36,827 nt of DNA from NCBI GenBank assembly GCA_030615855.1, contig JAUWYL010000012.1, positions 1-36,827 on the forward strand, read 5' to 3'. The DNA is from a bacterium. GTDB taxonomy: Bacteria > UBP18 > UBA7526. The notes beneath the pieces were generated by a model. That model searched no databases. It had not been told where the DNA came from and worked only from the letters and a program-made list of their open reading frames with translations. The translations under genes and the position numbers were made by a program. Shown one piece after another: positions 22,267-30,025 of the stretch (positions are counted from its first letter, which is position 1; every line of letters begins with the position of its first letter).

Positions 22267-23086
22267 CTCTTCTCCTTTCTATTAGTTTCCTTTTGATCCT
22301 ATAGATGATTCCTTTCTTTCTCTTCATCTCCTTCTTAAGTTGGGGGATGACTTCCTGGGTTGCCCGGTAGCCAGCTTGCAAGAGTTCCCGGGCCCTCTTT
22401 AAATCTACTTTGGAGATATCCCCGACCTCGGGATAGATAACGAGATCAGCATCCTTCTTGGCTCTCTCTGCTCCCTGACGGGAGATCACATCCCAGGACT
22501 GAAGAATTACCTGGAAGACGTTCTTGGGCTCCGGGCTTATGGTCGCCCTGGTATTGACATCCACCCCAATGACAAAGTCTGCCCCCATCCTGTGTAGCAC
22601 ATCTGTAGGAAGGATATTGACCACTCCCCCATCGACCAGAAGCATACCCTCATATTTTACCGGGGTATAGACCCCAGGAATAGAACAGGAGGCCTGGACA
22701 ATTCTTGCCAATGGCCCTTCCTTAAAGATCACTTCTCTTTCGCTAATTAAATCTGTGGTAACGATAGCTAAAGGAATCTTTAGTTCTTTAAAATTCCGCA
22801 CCCCGGTATGCTCTGAGACAAACTCCTCTATTCCTTTTCCCGAGATGAGGCCCATCTTAGGTAAGGTGAAGTCAGCAAGCTCCCTCCATTTTAAGGCGAG
22901 AGCCTTCTCTTCGATTTTATCGATATCCAATCCTGACGCATAGAGAGCGCCGATGAGTGCTCCGCTTGAAGCTCCAGCGATTATATCTATGGGAATCCGG
23001 GCTTCGCTTAAGGCCTTCAGAGCCCCAATATGGGCAATCCCCCTTGCCGCTCCTCCACTCAGAGCAAGACCGACCTTCACTTTCAT
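22256..23086 (-). CDS. Patatin-like phospholipase (RssA/NTE type)
   Basis: 276 residues from ATG 23086 ([16 protein letters not shown]); a TTG at 23128 is possible but has no ribosome-binding site. The catalytic dyad is Ser in GASSG, after the GGAARG oxyanion motif, and Asp in [11 protein letters not shown] basic C-terminus ([17 protein letters not shown]) could bind membranes. Family members hydrolyse acyl esters of phospholipids or lysophospholipids; the bacterial role is usually unknown. It lies 4 nt downstream of the transporter gene and overlaps the cold-shock gene. Confidence 0.9.
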   Translation of the reverse strand: MKVKVGLALSGGAARGIAHIGALKALSEARIPIDIIAGASSGALIGALYASGLDIDKIEEKALALKWRELADFTLPKMGLISGKGIEEFVSEHTGVRNFKELKIPLAIVTTDLISEREVIFKEGPLARIVQASCSIPGVYTPVKYEGMLLVDGGVVNILPTDVLHRMGADFVIGVDVNTRATISPEPKNVFQVILQSWDVISRQGAERAKKDADLVIYPEVGDISKVDLKRARELLQAGYRATQEVIPQLKKEMKRKKGIIYRIKRKLIERRRDER

Positions 23087-23090
23087 AAGA

Positions 23091-24374
23091 TTAAACAAGA
23101 TACCTAAAGTAGATATAAATTGAAGCAATGAGGAGGGAAACGAGGGTTAAGGGCATCCCTACTCTGAGGAAATTCTTAAAGGTGAGGGGGGTTCTGGTCT
23201 TCTCGCTTATTCCCACCACAGCGAGATTGGCCGCAGCGCCCATGATAGTTCCGTTTCCTCCCAGGCAGGCTCCTAAGGCCAGTGCCCACCAGAGGTGGTT
23301 CATCTCTAAAGGGGGAAGACCAAGCTGGGTGCCAATCTGCTCCACTATAGGAATTAAAGCGATGACGCTGGGGACAGCACTCAATAGTGAAGAGCCGAAA
23401 GCCGCCCCCCACAAGATAATGAGGGCGATGGCTGCTGGATTCTCAGTAACCTTCAGGATGAGTCCTGCCAGATGTCCCATGATACCCACCTTCTCCAGGG
23501 CTCCCACCAGGATGAAGAGGCCGAAGAAGAAGAATAGGACGGGCCACTCAATTTCCTTAAAGATCTCTTCTGGGTTAATTCTACTTACAAATAATAGAAG
23601 GGCTGCTCCTCCAAGAGCGATGGTGGAGGGCAGGAGGTTGAAGCGATGATGGAAAATAAAGGCAAGAAGGGTGAGCCCCAAAACGATGAGCGATTTCTTC
23701 ATCAATAGAGGATCCCTTATGGCCTCCCTTTCCTTGAAGGCCGCCACCTTCCTCTCCATCTCAGGTCGCACCCGGAAGTGACGATGGAAGAAGAGTAATA
23801 AAAGTAATACCGTTACTATAAAAATGACAATGGCGATGGGAGTGAGATTAATGATGAAGTCCATGAAGGAGAGATGGGCAGCGCTTCCCACCAGGATATT
23901 CGGGGGATCCCCGATGAGGGTGGCCATTCCCCCAATATTGGCAGATAGAATCCCGGCTATTAGAAAGGGGAGAGGGCTCTTTCCTAAGGTATCAGCGATT
24001 AAAATGGCCATGGGAATGGTCAATAAGACGGTAGTGACATTATCTAAGAAAGCAGAGAGAATGGCGGTAGATGCAGAGAGGGTGATGAGAACCAGCCAGG
24101 CCCTTCCCCGGGCTAATTTAGCGGCCTTTATGGCTACATACTGGAAGAGGCCAGTCCTCGCAGTAATAGCTACGATGATCATCATCCCGATTAATAAGAG
24201 GAGGGTATTGAAATCAATATACTCTACCCAGGCCTCTTTTAGGGGAAGGATGTTCAGTATTAATATAAGGCTAGCGCCTGCTAAGGCAGCCGTGGTACGA
24301 TGAACCCTTTCGGTGACAATAAAAAAATAGGCCGCTACGAAGATGACAGCGACCAGGATCATGGATTGATTCAC
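23091..24374 (-). CDS. ArsB/NhaD-type ion transporter
   Basis: 427 residues with about 11-12 membrane helices. The family motifs FLDNVTTVLLTIPMAI and ANIGGMATLIGDPPNILVGS are clear, and a second half-repeat has SAVPSVIALIP and GACLGGNGTIMGAAANLAVVG. Members of this ion-transporter superfamily move arsenite, dicarboxylates, or Na+ against H+; the sequence does not tell which. The best start is GTG 24374, 1 nt after the CBS gene stop, with ATG 24362 as alternative. Co-location with CBS and EIIA genes suggests regulated transport. Confidence 0.85.
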   Translation of the reverse strand: MNQSMILVAVIFVAAYFFIVTERVHRTTAALAGASLILILNILPLKEAWVEYIDFNTLLLLIGMMIIVAITARTGLFQYVAIKAAKLARGRAWLVLITLSASTAILSAFLDNVTTVLLTIPMAILIADTLGKSPLPFLIAGILSANIGGMATLIGDPPNILVGSAAHLSFMDFIINLTPIAIVIFIVTVLLLLLFFHRHFRVRPEMERKVAAFKEREAIRDPLLMKKSLIVLGLTLLAFIFHHRFNLLPSTIALGGAALLLFVSRINPEEIFKEIEWPVLFFFFGLFILVGALEKVGIMGHLAGLILKVTENPAAIALIILWGAAFGSSLLSAVPSVIALIPIVEQIGTQLGLPPLEMNHLWWALALGACLGGNGTIMGAAANLAVVGISEKTRTPLTFKNFLRVGMPLTLVSLLIASIYIYFRYLV

Positions 24375-24375
24375 T

Positions 24376-24834
24376 TTATTTCTTCTTTTCTATTCTATAA
24401 ACCGCTCTACAGATATCCATCTGGCTAATAATCCCTACTACCTTATCATCCCTTACCACCGGAAGGATATTTAAGCGATGATGGGCCATGACAGAGGCTG
24501 TGGCCAAGAGGGGCATATCCTCTGTGGCCGTGACTGGTTTGCGGATCATGATATCATCGATTACTAAGAGTTGGTTCAGTTCGGGAAGGGCCTCGGCCTT
24601 CAGGAGCCCAAAGTCCTCAATGTAGGATAGATCGCCCAAGAGGTCGAAGTAGTCGGGGATGAACATCATGAGAAGTTCCTTCTTGGTCACGATGCCCAAA
24701 ATCCTATTCTCCTCATCCACTACCGGCAATCCCCCATAGTGATGCTCGCTGAATATCTTCATGGCCTCCAGGATGGGTGTGGAGCGGGTAACGGTCACCA
24801 CCTCTCTGGTCATAAAGTCCTTTACCTTCTTCAT
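24376..24834 (-). CDS. Tandem CBS-domain protein
   Basis: 152 residues consisting of two CBS motifs and little else. CBS1 (about 7-60) contains VKDFMTREVVTVTRSTPILEAMKIF and GGLPVVDEENRILGIVTKKEL. CBS2 (about 93-150) contains IDDIMIRKPVTATEDMPLLATASVMAHHRLNILPVV and GIISQMDICRAV. Such pairs bind adenine nucleotides and act as energy sensors, often for transporters. It lies between the EIIA gene (4-nt gap) and the transporter gene (1-nt gap), so a regulatory role on that transporter is the natural inference. Confidence 0.92.
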   Translation of the reverse strand: MKKVKDFMTREVVTVTRSTPILEAMKIFSEHHYGGLPVVDEENRILGIVTKKELLMMFIPDYFDLLGDLSYIEDFGLLKAEALPELNQLLVIDDIMIRKPVTATEDMPLLATASVMAHHRLNILPVVRDDKVVGIISQMDICRAVYRIEKKK

Positions 24835-24838
24835 TTAG

Positions 24839-25306
24839 TTACTCCGCGGCCTCTTTCTCTTCTTTTCTTATTAAGTTTATTACTTGACGAGGGGACTGGG
24901 CAGCGCGCAATCCATTCCTTATTCTCTCCTCATGTAGGAGGCGGGATATCCGGGCAAGAACCCTCAGGTAGGTCTCGTGGGCCTCCTCTGGGGCAATGAT
25001 TAAGAAAACTAAATAGACCGGCTTCTTATCCAGAGAGTCAAAGTCTATTCCCTTATCTGACTTAGCAAAAGCAATGATAATCTTCTTTGCTAAGTCTGTC
25101 TTGGCATGGGGGATGGCTATCCCATTCCCCACTCCCGTGCTTCCCAGGCTCTCCCTCTCCAATAAGATCTTAACCAGTTTTTCTCTATCTGGGATTATCC
25201 TCTGTTTTGCCAAGAGATCAGCCAATTCTTCTAAGGTCTCTTTTTTGCCCTTTGCTTGAAGGCTTAGATCGATGAGCCTCTTGTTAATAAGGTCTGATAG
25301 TCTCAT
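24839..25306 (-). CDS. PTS EIIA (fructose/Ntr-type) domain protein
   Basis: 155 residues forming a single EIIA type-2 domain. Phosphorylatable His lies in GIAIPHAKTDL, after LLERESLGSTGVGNG. No EIIB or EIIC domain is fused or adjacent, as in PtsN, which is regulatory rather than sugar-transporting. ATG 25306 has AGGAGAGAG upstream. It begins 22 nt after tRNA-Thr and heads an operon with CBS, transporter, patatin and csp genes; it may be co-transcribed with the tRNAs. Confidence 0.9.
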   Translation of the reverse strand: MRLSDLINKRLIDLSLQAKGKKETLEELADLLAKQRIIPDREKLVKILLERESLGSTGVGNGIAIPHAKTDLAKKIIIAFAKSDKGIDFDSLDKKPVYLVFLIIAPEEAHETYLRVLARISRLLHEERIRNGLRAAQSPRQVINLIRKEEKEAAE

Positions 25307-25327
25307 TTTTTTACTCTCTCCTTAGAT

Positions 25328-25402
25328 TGGAGCCCGCAGAGGGATTTGAACCCCCGACCTGAGCTTTACGAAAGCCCTGCTCTACCCCTGAGCTATACGG
25401 GC
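25328..25402 (-). tRNA. tRNA-Thr (CGU)
   Basis: 75 nt including encoded CCA. The acceptor GCCCGTA/TGCGGGC, D-stem GCTC/GAGC, anticodon stem GGGCT/AGCTC with loop TTCGTAA (anticodon CGU) and T-arm GGGGG-TTCAAAT-CCCTC all fold. It lies 4 nt downstream of tRNA-Phe. Confidence 0.95.
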
Positions 25403-25406
25403 TTAC

Positions 25407-25481
<75 letters not shown>

Positions 25482-25482
<1 letters not shown>

Positions 25483-25507
25483 ACTACTTCGCTAAAGCTT
25501 CGTAGTG
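25482..25507. repeat. 26-nt palindromic element abutting tRNA-Phe
   Basis: The arms CACTAC/GTAGTG (6 bp) enclose a 14-nt core which read on the minus strand is GAAGCTTTAGCGAA. A sister element with different arms but a related core is at 25547-25572. Confidence 0.8.
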
Positions 25508-25546
25508 AAAAGCTACTTAATTACAAATAGTATACTAAACTGCTTG

Positions 25547-25572
25547 TCCTCCGTAGCTTCAGCAAAGGAGGA
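25547..25572. repeat. 26-nt palindromic element, sister copy
   Basis: The arms TCCTCC/GGAGGA enclose the core GTAGCTTCAGCAAA, which matches the core of the 25482-25507 element at 11 of 14 positions. A -10-like TATACT (25534-25529, minus) lies between the two elements, so they may flank the tRNA promoter. Confidence 0.8.
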
Positions 25573-25597
25573 AGCTATCCCGGCATTCCAAGATAGG

Positions 25598-25642
25598 AAC
25601 CACGGATTTCATAGATTTCCATGGTCCGTCTAATCCGTGGTT
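25598..25642. repeat. AACCACGGATT inverted-end repeat
   Basis: AACCACGGATT (25598-25608) is exactly inverted by AATCCGTGGTT (25632-25642). It is related to the composite repeats at 11759 and 21852 and lies at the 3' end of the envelope-protein gene. Confidence 0.8.
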
Positions 25643-25645
25643 GCA

Positions 25646-26137
25646 TTAAAAGTGCCTGGTCAAGCCAAACCTCAGGCCATAATCCCCAGTAAATCCCAGG
25701 GTCATTTCACTATCGAAAATGGCCAATCTATTTCTATGCTTCAAGCTTAATTTGGTACCCTGCTCCAAGTTTAGGGGAGAAAGACTGGTCGTCAAGTGTA
25801 GAGAACGGTCAATGGGAAAATTGAGAGTGAAGCCATCCCGACTAAGATATTCATTGAGACCGAAGAAATTGTCTTTTTCAATAGCGTTTCTCTTTTCCAT
25901 ATTAGAAAACAAGTCAAGTCTTTTCTCTTTTTTAATAGAGGAGAACAATTCGCGGCTCACAGAAGAGGTTCTATTGACCCTTGAGACAATTCTTTCCTGA
26001 CCCTTACCAAGCTTAACTATCTTCACTTCTTTTTGAAGCGGAATAACGGTCTCGTTGATATTTGAAATTATATGAGGATAGAGTAAAAGTGCAGTCAGAA
26101 TAGGAATCAAAACAAATAAAATTTTTCTGATATCCAT
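25646..26137 (-). CDS. Hypothetical envelope protein with barrel-like C-terminus
   Basis: 163 residues, not recognised. ATG 26137 has GGGAG about 8 nt upstream. One hydrophobic segment (about 5-25) could be a signal or anchor. The second half alternates in a beta-strand manner (FTLNFPIDRSLHLTTSLSPL, TLGFTGDYGLRFGLTRHF) and ends in Phe, as outer-membrane strands do. It lies 12 nt downstream of another barrel-like gene, so the pair may work together. No family is assigned. Confidence 0.6.
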   Translation of the reverse strand: MDIRKILFVLIPILTALLLYPHIISNINETVIPLQKEVKIVKLGKGQERIVSRVNRTSSVSRELFSSIKKEKRLDLFSNMEKRNAIEKDNFFGLNEYLSRDGFTLNFPIDRSLHLTTSLSPLNLEQGTKLSLKHRNRLAIFDSEMTLGFTGDYGLRFGLTRHF

Positions 26138-26149
26138 GCTTATTTCTCC

Positions 26150-26776
26150 CTAAAAGATAAAAGTAACTCCTCCTACTGCCTCATCGATATCTGTATAATG
26201 GACATGGTCGATGTGTCGCCACTTCATACCTAAATCCAAATGCTTATGTGCTCTCCAGAAGAAGCCTCCTTCAACCTCATTCCTCGTTCCCCGGTGGCTG
26301 TCAAGATCATAGATGTAGGTCTCTTCTGCCCGGAAACGGATGGGCCTTCTGGCAATCTTTAGAGGTGTGGGAATAGAGAAGATGATTCCATTCAGTAGTT
26401 CGAAATTGATCTTATCCTCTCCCGTATAGATATAGTCGTGGTGCTTATTAATTGTAGCATACTGAAAAGCAGAATGAAAGTTTAGGTATTTTACTATTTC
26501 GAGCTCTGCTTCCAAGCCAGTCTCTGTCTTACTCAACTCATCCGTCTCAAAATTATAGGTTATCTCAGTATAAGGAGCGATCCTTAAGTTGCGATTTATC
26601 CTCTCCAACTTAAAATTCCAGTTCAGGGAAAGCCTGTTGGCATACTGGACTTCATCCTCATGGGCAGAGGATACTCCATGAATATATTCACTGCGACTTC
26701 TCAACTCAAACGATTTGCAGAAAGCGAGGGATGGAAATAAGAACAATGTAATGAAAACGCAAAGGAATTTTTTCAA
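26150..26776 (-). CDS. Predicted outer-membrane beta-barrel protein
   Basis: About 208 residues from TTG 26776 (LKKFLCVFITLFLFPSLAFC, a signal peptide). The frame stays open into the tRNA-Asp gene, so an upstream start there is rejected; the chosen start is 9 nt after the tRNA. The mature part consists of amphipathic strands (RSRSEYIHG, RLSLNWNFKLER, APYTEITYNFET, DLGMKWRHIDHVHY) and ends GGVTFIF with terminal Phe, typical of small outer-membrane barrels of the DUF2490/KdgM-like kind. No ligand can be proposed. Confidence 0.7.
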   Translation of the reverse strand: MKKFLCVFITLFLFPSLAFCKSFELRSRSEYIHGVSSAHEDEVQYANRLSLNWNFKLERINRNLRIAPYTEITYNFETDELSKTETGLEAELEIVKYLNFHSAFQYATINKHHDYIYTGEDKINFELLNGIIFSIPTPLKIARRPIRFRAEETYIYDLDSHRGTRNEVEGGFFWRAHKHLDLGMKWRHIDHVHYTDIDEAVGGVTFIF

Positions 26777-26785
26777 TTTTAGCTC

Positions 26786-26864
26786 TGGCGGGGGCGAAGG
26801 GATTTGAACCCTCGCTCTTGGCCTTGACAGGGCCACGTGTTAAACCAGGCTACACCACGCCCCC
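26786..26864 (-). tRNA. tRNA-Asp (GUC)
   Basis: 79 nt including CCA. Acceptor GGGGGCG/CGCCCCC, anticodon stem TGGCC/GGCCA with loop CTGTCAA (anticodon GUC), T-arm GAGGG-TTCAAAT-CCCTT and discriminator G. Confidence 0.95.
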
Positions 26865-26876
26865 TTATAAATATTA

Positions 26877-26905
26877 ATTATAACAGAAAAAGTCTCTTTT
26901 GTCAA
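26877..26905 (-). promoter_or_regulatory. Consensus sigma-70 promoter of tRNA-Asp
   Basis: On the minus strand TTGACA (26905-26900) and TATAAT (26882-26877) are separated by exactly 17 nt, and the start would lie about 6 nt before the tRNA. It is the best promoter match in the window and shows that the organism uses ordinary sigma-70 boxes. Confidence 0.92.
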
Positions 26906-26930
26906 AGTTTTAGAAGAAGCCTCTAAAAAA

Positions 26931-27001
26931 ATCGCAGATTCAGACAGATAAATTATCAAAAAAGACTTCCGTCTGCATCCGTGATAATTTGTTTGCATCC
27001 G
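26931..27001. repeat. GCAGATT/CATCCG short-word inverted repeat
   Basis: AAATTATC (26950-26957) is inverted by GATAATTT (26983-26990). The words CAGATTCAGACAGAT and GTCTGCATCCG...TTGCATCCG are related to the array at 33188-33360. It lies between the fusion-protein gene and tRNA-Asp. Confidence 0.6.
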
Positions 27002-27015
27002 TTTTTCAATGTTCT

Positions 27016-29916
27016 CTAAAAAACTACCGCCATTCCCAGCCAGGGCCGAACATCCTCGTAGTCATCGAAGCCATGGGCTAAGGCAAGTTCCAGGTTCAGA
27101 GGAATATGATAGAAGATGAAGGATTTCAGGCGAATCCCAGCTCCGGCATCAGTATCGAAGTCACCGATGGATAGTTTCCCTTGGAACCAGGCAGTACCAC
27201 TATCCACAAAGAGCATGCCATATAGCCTGTCAAGATAGAAGAAGGAGAGCTTCTTTCCCATATCCTGTAGGATGGGAAAGCGATACTCTGCGCTCCAGAA
27301 GCCCATCTTATCTCCGCGAAAAGAGTTATATTCATAGCCTCTCAGGTTCTCCATCCCTCCTAAGAGGAAGGCGCCCTGGCTCAGGTTATGTCCCTTACAG
27401 AAGCCCCCCATGGCTCTCAGGGCCAGGGTATGACGCTTATAGAGGGGAATATATTCTCGCCAATCCAGGGTATATTCGTTGAAGTTGAAATCGCTCCCAT
27501 AGGATTCATCTGCTAAAGCATAAGAAAGGATGACCCGTCTCCCTTGCGGGTTGATATCCATGTCCAGAGTAGGTTTTATCCGATAATGCATGAGGCTCGC
27601 TCCCCAGGTAGCGATATGGCCATCATCTGGAAGATTGGGAGGATTAATGTCCCTGTCGGTATCTATGTCATCAACGAAGTAAGCCTCATAATCTAATAAT
27701 AGATACCCTATCGGTACCAAGGGAAAGCCAGCACCTACTATTCCTCCCCGCCTCCTCTCCCAGTAATCATCGGTCAGATTATCCTGATTGGGACCCTCAA
27801 TATAGTTGGTGTAACCAAGAGAGTAATCATAAGCACCAACTAGGATATTGGGAAAGAACTGACGATTGAGATAGTAGGCATAGCCCGATACCCCCCCATA
27901 CCCCCCATAGCCAATAGCGCTTTGGAAGATATGTTTCCCCATGACATCTTGGGCGTAGCCCATGACGCTCAAGCCCAGGGGCATCCATAGAATGGGCCTT
28001 ATTCTCGGTCGATACTTTCTTACCGGGTATTCCTCCCTCTCCTCTGCTTCAGGATTATTACTTGAAAATGAATCGGGGAATCGGTGTATTTCTGTATCGG
28101 TGTAACGGCGCGTCGGTGTATCGGTGTAATTCTCTTCTACTCCCTTACTCCGATACTCCGTTACTCCCTTACTTCCTTCTTCCTTCTCTAAGACCTTAAT
28201 GTCATAGCCATCTGCGCTATAAGCGGAGAAGACGACCCCCTCTCTCCCAGAAGAGTAGGAAGGCTCAAAGGCTCCCCCAATGACATTGGTCAGTTGTTTT
28301 ACCCTCTTTGTTTCTAAATCGAGTTCATAGATGTTGAAGATTCCCGTCCTATCTGAGGAGAAGATGATTCTCTTGCCATCCTTTGACCAGGAGGGATCCC
28401 GATCATCCGCTTTATCATTGGTAAGGGAGACTATTTCTGATCCATCGACATTCATTAGATATAGATCCCTCTGGCCGTCCTTGAATCTGGAGAAGACGAT
28501 CTTCTTTCCCTCTGGTGAGAACTTGGGAGTGAAGTACTGAGTGTAGTCCTCGGTCTTTGTAAGATAGATAACCTCTTCTGTTTCCAAACTAAAGAGGCAA
28601 ATATTCGTCTTCCCTCCTTCATTCTTGATAAAGACAATAGTTTTTCCATCTGGTGAGAGATGGGGCTCCTTGGCCCTCATCCCCCGGGTGAGGCGCCTCT
28701 TCTTATTTACCTGCGTCCAGTCAATGAGATAGAGATCACTATAATAGGAACCCCGCCAGTTATACCAATTCTTAGAGTAGACTAACTTCTCTCCATCATA
28801 GGAGAAGGAGGGATCGGGATTGACTTTCCCCGCCAAGCACCTATGTTTCTCACTATCCAGGTCCCAGAGATAGAGCCTTAATCTCTCATAGTCCTGACCC
28901 TTATTGGAGACAAAGGCTATCTCATTTTTAGTTGGCGAGAAGGTAGGATGCCTATCACACCATCCCCGGGAGACCAGGTCCTTGACATTCTCATCAGGGG
29001 TGATATGCTTAGTCTCTTCCCTATACTTCTTCTCCAGATCCTCCTTCCACTCCTTATAGAGCCACCTGGGAGTATCCTTCACTCGGTAATACATATTTCT
29101 CTTTAGGGACAGATAATTATGGCCTTTTCCCTCTAAGATGGAGGCGATACCTTCTTCCCCGTGCTTCTTCTTCATATATTTGGTGAGAGAATAGCCCTGA
29201 TTGTAGACCATCTCATTCCCTAAGCCGTTCTTCCCATAGACCCCCATCCGATTATAGGTGAGTAGCTTATCCTCTAATGTTGCACTCCTTAGGATCATAT
29301 CTCGATGGCTATCCCAGAATTCCCCTCCGCCTTCTTCGCTGGTATCCTGGGCCAATCCCTCAATGAACCAAGAGGGGACGAATTCACTGGGCCCGGGGAA
29401 TCCCGGACCGAATACCTTAACCAGCCTTCTGGGAAGACCGCTCATGATATCTAGATGGACGATGTGAGTAAACTCGTGAGGGATGACCGTCTCCAGCCAC
29501 TTATGGGTTCCCCTCAAGGAAATATCCATATGGGTGAGCCAGATGACAATCCTCTGATTTGCGGAATCGGCAAATCCATTGGCATAATCATCAGTATCTA
29601 AGATAATGATGTGGGTCTTGGCCTCTGGCTCATGGCCCAGTCTCTTGGTAATCGGTCCATAGCATCTCTCCGCAATCTGGGCTACATCCTTAGCAACGTC
29701 TGTATGTTTTCTCTTATCAAAGTAGACCAGAAAATGAGGGGTCTCCATGACATACCACTTTATCTCTGGATGGTTGAAGGGAGACCAGGGAACCTGCCCC
29801 AGGATAATTTCCTCTGGGGTCTTAGGAATTAAATTAGGGGATAGAAGATTCTGAGCAAGTATATTCTGGGAAAAGAAGAGGACTATTAAGACTAAAGTAA
29901 AAAATATTTTTTTCAT
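27016..29916 (-). CDS. Secreted fusion: peptidase-MA-like domain, TolB-type propeller and BamA-type barrel
   Basis: 966 residues from ATG 29916 (MKKIFFTLVLIVLFFSQNILAQ, signal peptide; AAGGTG upstream is supplied by a repeat). Domain 1 (about 50-290) has a gluzincin zinc site, HEFTH at 147-151 with Glu in WFIEGLAQ, as in peptidase MA. Domain 2 (about 315-590) has PD40/TolB propeller repeats (SPDGKTIVFIKNE, SPEGKKIVFSRFKDGQRDLYLMNVDG, SKDGKRIIFSSDRTG). Domain 3 (about 660-966) is an Omp85-like barrel with LLGGMENLRGYEYNSFRGDK, the RGY region of BamA/TpsB proteins, and a terminal Phe. It lacks visible POTRA domains. A repeat-coded linker (28073-28176) joins propeller and barrel. Likely in the outer membrane with protease and propeller in the periplasm. 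Confidence 0.85.
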   Translation of the reverse strand: MKKIFFTLVLIVLFFSQNILAQNLLSPNLIPKTPEEIILGQVPWSPFNHPEIKWYVMETPHFLVYFDKRKHTDVAKDVAQIAERCYGPITKRLGHEPEAKTHIIILDTDDYANGFADSANQRIVIWLTHMDISLRGTHKWLETVIPHEFTHIVHLDIMSGLPRRLVKVFGPGFPGPSEFVPSWFIEGLAQDTSEEGGGEFWDSHRDMILRSATLEDKLLTYNRMGVYGKNGLGNEMVYNQGYSLTKYMKKKHGEEGIASILEGKGHNYLSLKRNMYYRVKDTPRWLYKEWKEDLEKKYREETKHITPDENVKDLVSRGWCDRHPTFSPTKNEIAFVSNKGQDYERLRLYLWDLDSEKHRCLAGKVNPDPSFSYDGEKLVYSKNWYNWRGSYYSDLYLIDWTQVNKKRRLTRGMRAKEPHLSPDGKTIVFIKNEGGKTNICLFSLETEEVIYLTKTEDYTQYFTPKFSPEGKKIVFSRFKDGQRDLYLMNVDGSEIVSLTNDKADDRDPSWSKDGKRIIFSSDRTGIFNIYELDLETKRVKQLTNVIGGAFEPSYSSGREGVVFSAYSADGYDIKVLEKEEGSKGVTEYRSKGVEENYTDTPTRRYTDTEIHRFPDSFSSNNPEAEEREEYPVRKYRPRIRPILWMPLGLSVMGYAQDVMGKHIFQSAIGYGGYGGVSGYAYYLNRQFFPNILVGAYDYSLGYTNYIEGPNQDNLTDDYWERRRGGIVGAGFPLVPIGYLLLDYEAYFVDDIDTDRDINPPNLPDDGHIATWGASLMHYRIKPTLDMDINPQGRRVILSYALADESYGSDFNFNEYTLDWREYIPLYKRHTLALRAMGGFCKGHNLSQGAFLLGGMENLRGYEYNSFRGDKMGFWSAEYRFPILQDMGKKLSFFYLDRLYGMLFVDSGTAWFQGKLSIGDFDTDAGAGIRLKSFIFYHIPLNLELALAHGFDDYEDVRPWLGMAVVF
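28073..28176. repeat. Thirteen phased octamers inside the fusion gene
   Basis: 8-nt units run without slippage from 28073: TCGGGGAA, TCGGTGTA, TTTCTGTA, TCGGTGTA, ACGGCGCG, TCGGTGTA, TCGGTGTA, ATTCTCTT, CTACTCCC, TTACTCCG, ATACTCCG, TTACTCCC, TTACTTCC. Two unit families (TCGGTGTA and TTACTCCG) adjoin. It encodes a roughly 35-residue linker with no stop. Confidence 0.95.
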
Positions 29917-30018
29917 CCCGCACCTTTTTGTATTCATTTTCTACCTTTGCTTAAAAGTGAGGGATTTGAAGGGAGAAATATAACAAAATACGGGCTGAAT
30001 ATGGTAAAAGGTGCGGGA
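29916..30018. repeat. Element with 13-bp terminal inverted repeats, copy B
   Basis: TCCCGCACCTTTT (29916-29928) is exactly inverted by AAAAGGTGCGGGA (30006-30018). TTTGCTTAAAAGTGAGGGATT inside resembles the end of copy A (20440-20525). It fills the gap between the two genes and gives the downstream gene its AAGGTG and start region. Confidence 0.85.
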
Positions 30019-30025
30019 TTCACGC

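Noticed and set aside
26777-26836. Upstream start of the barrel protein inside tRNA-Asp
   Set aside because: The open frame is only the tRNA read as protein; a signal peptide begins at TTG 26776.
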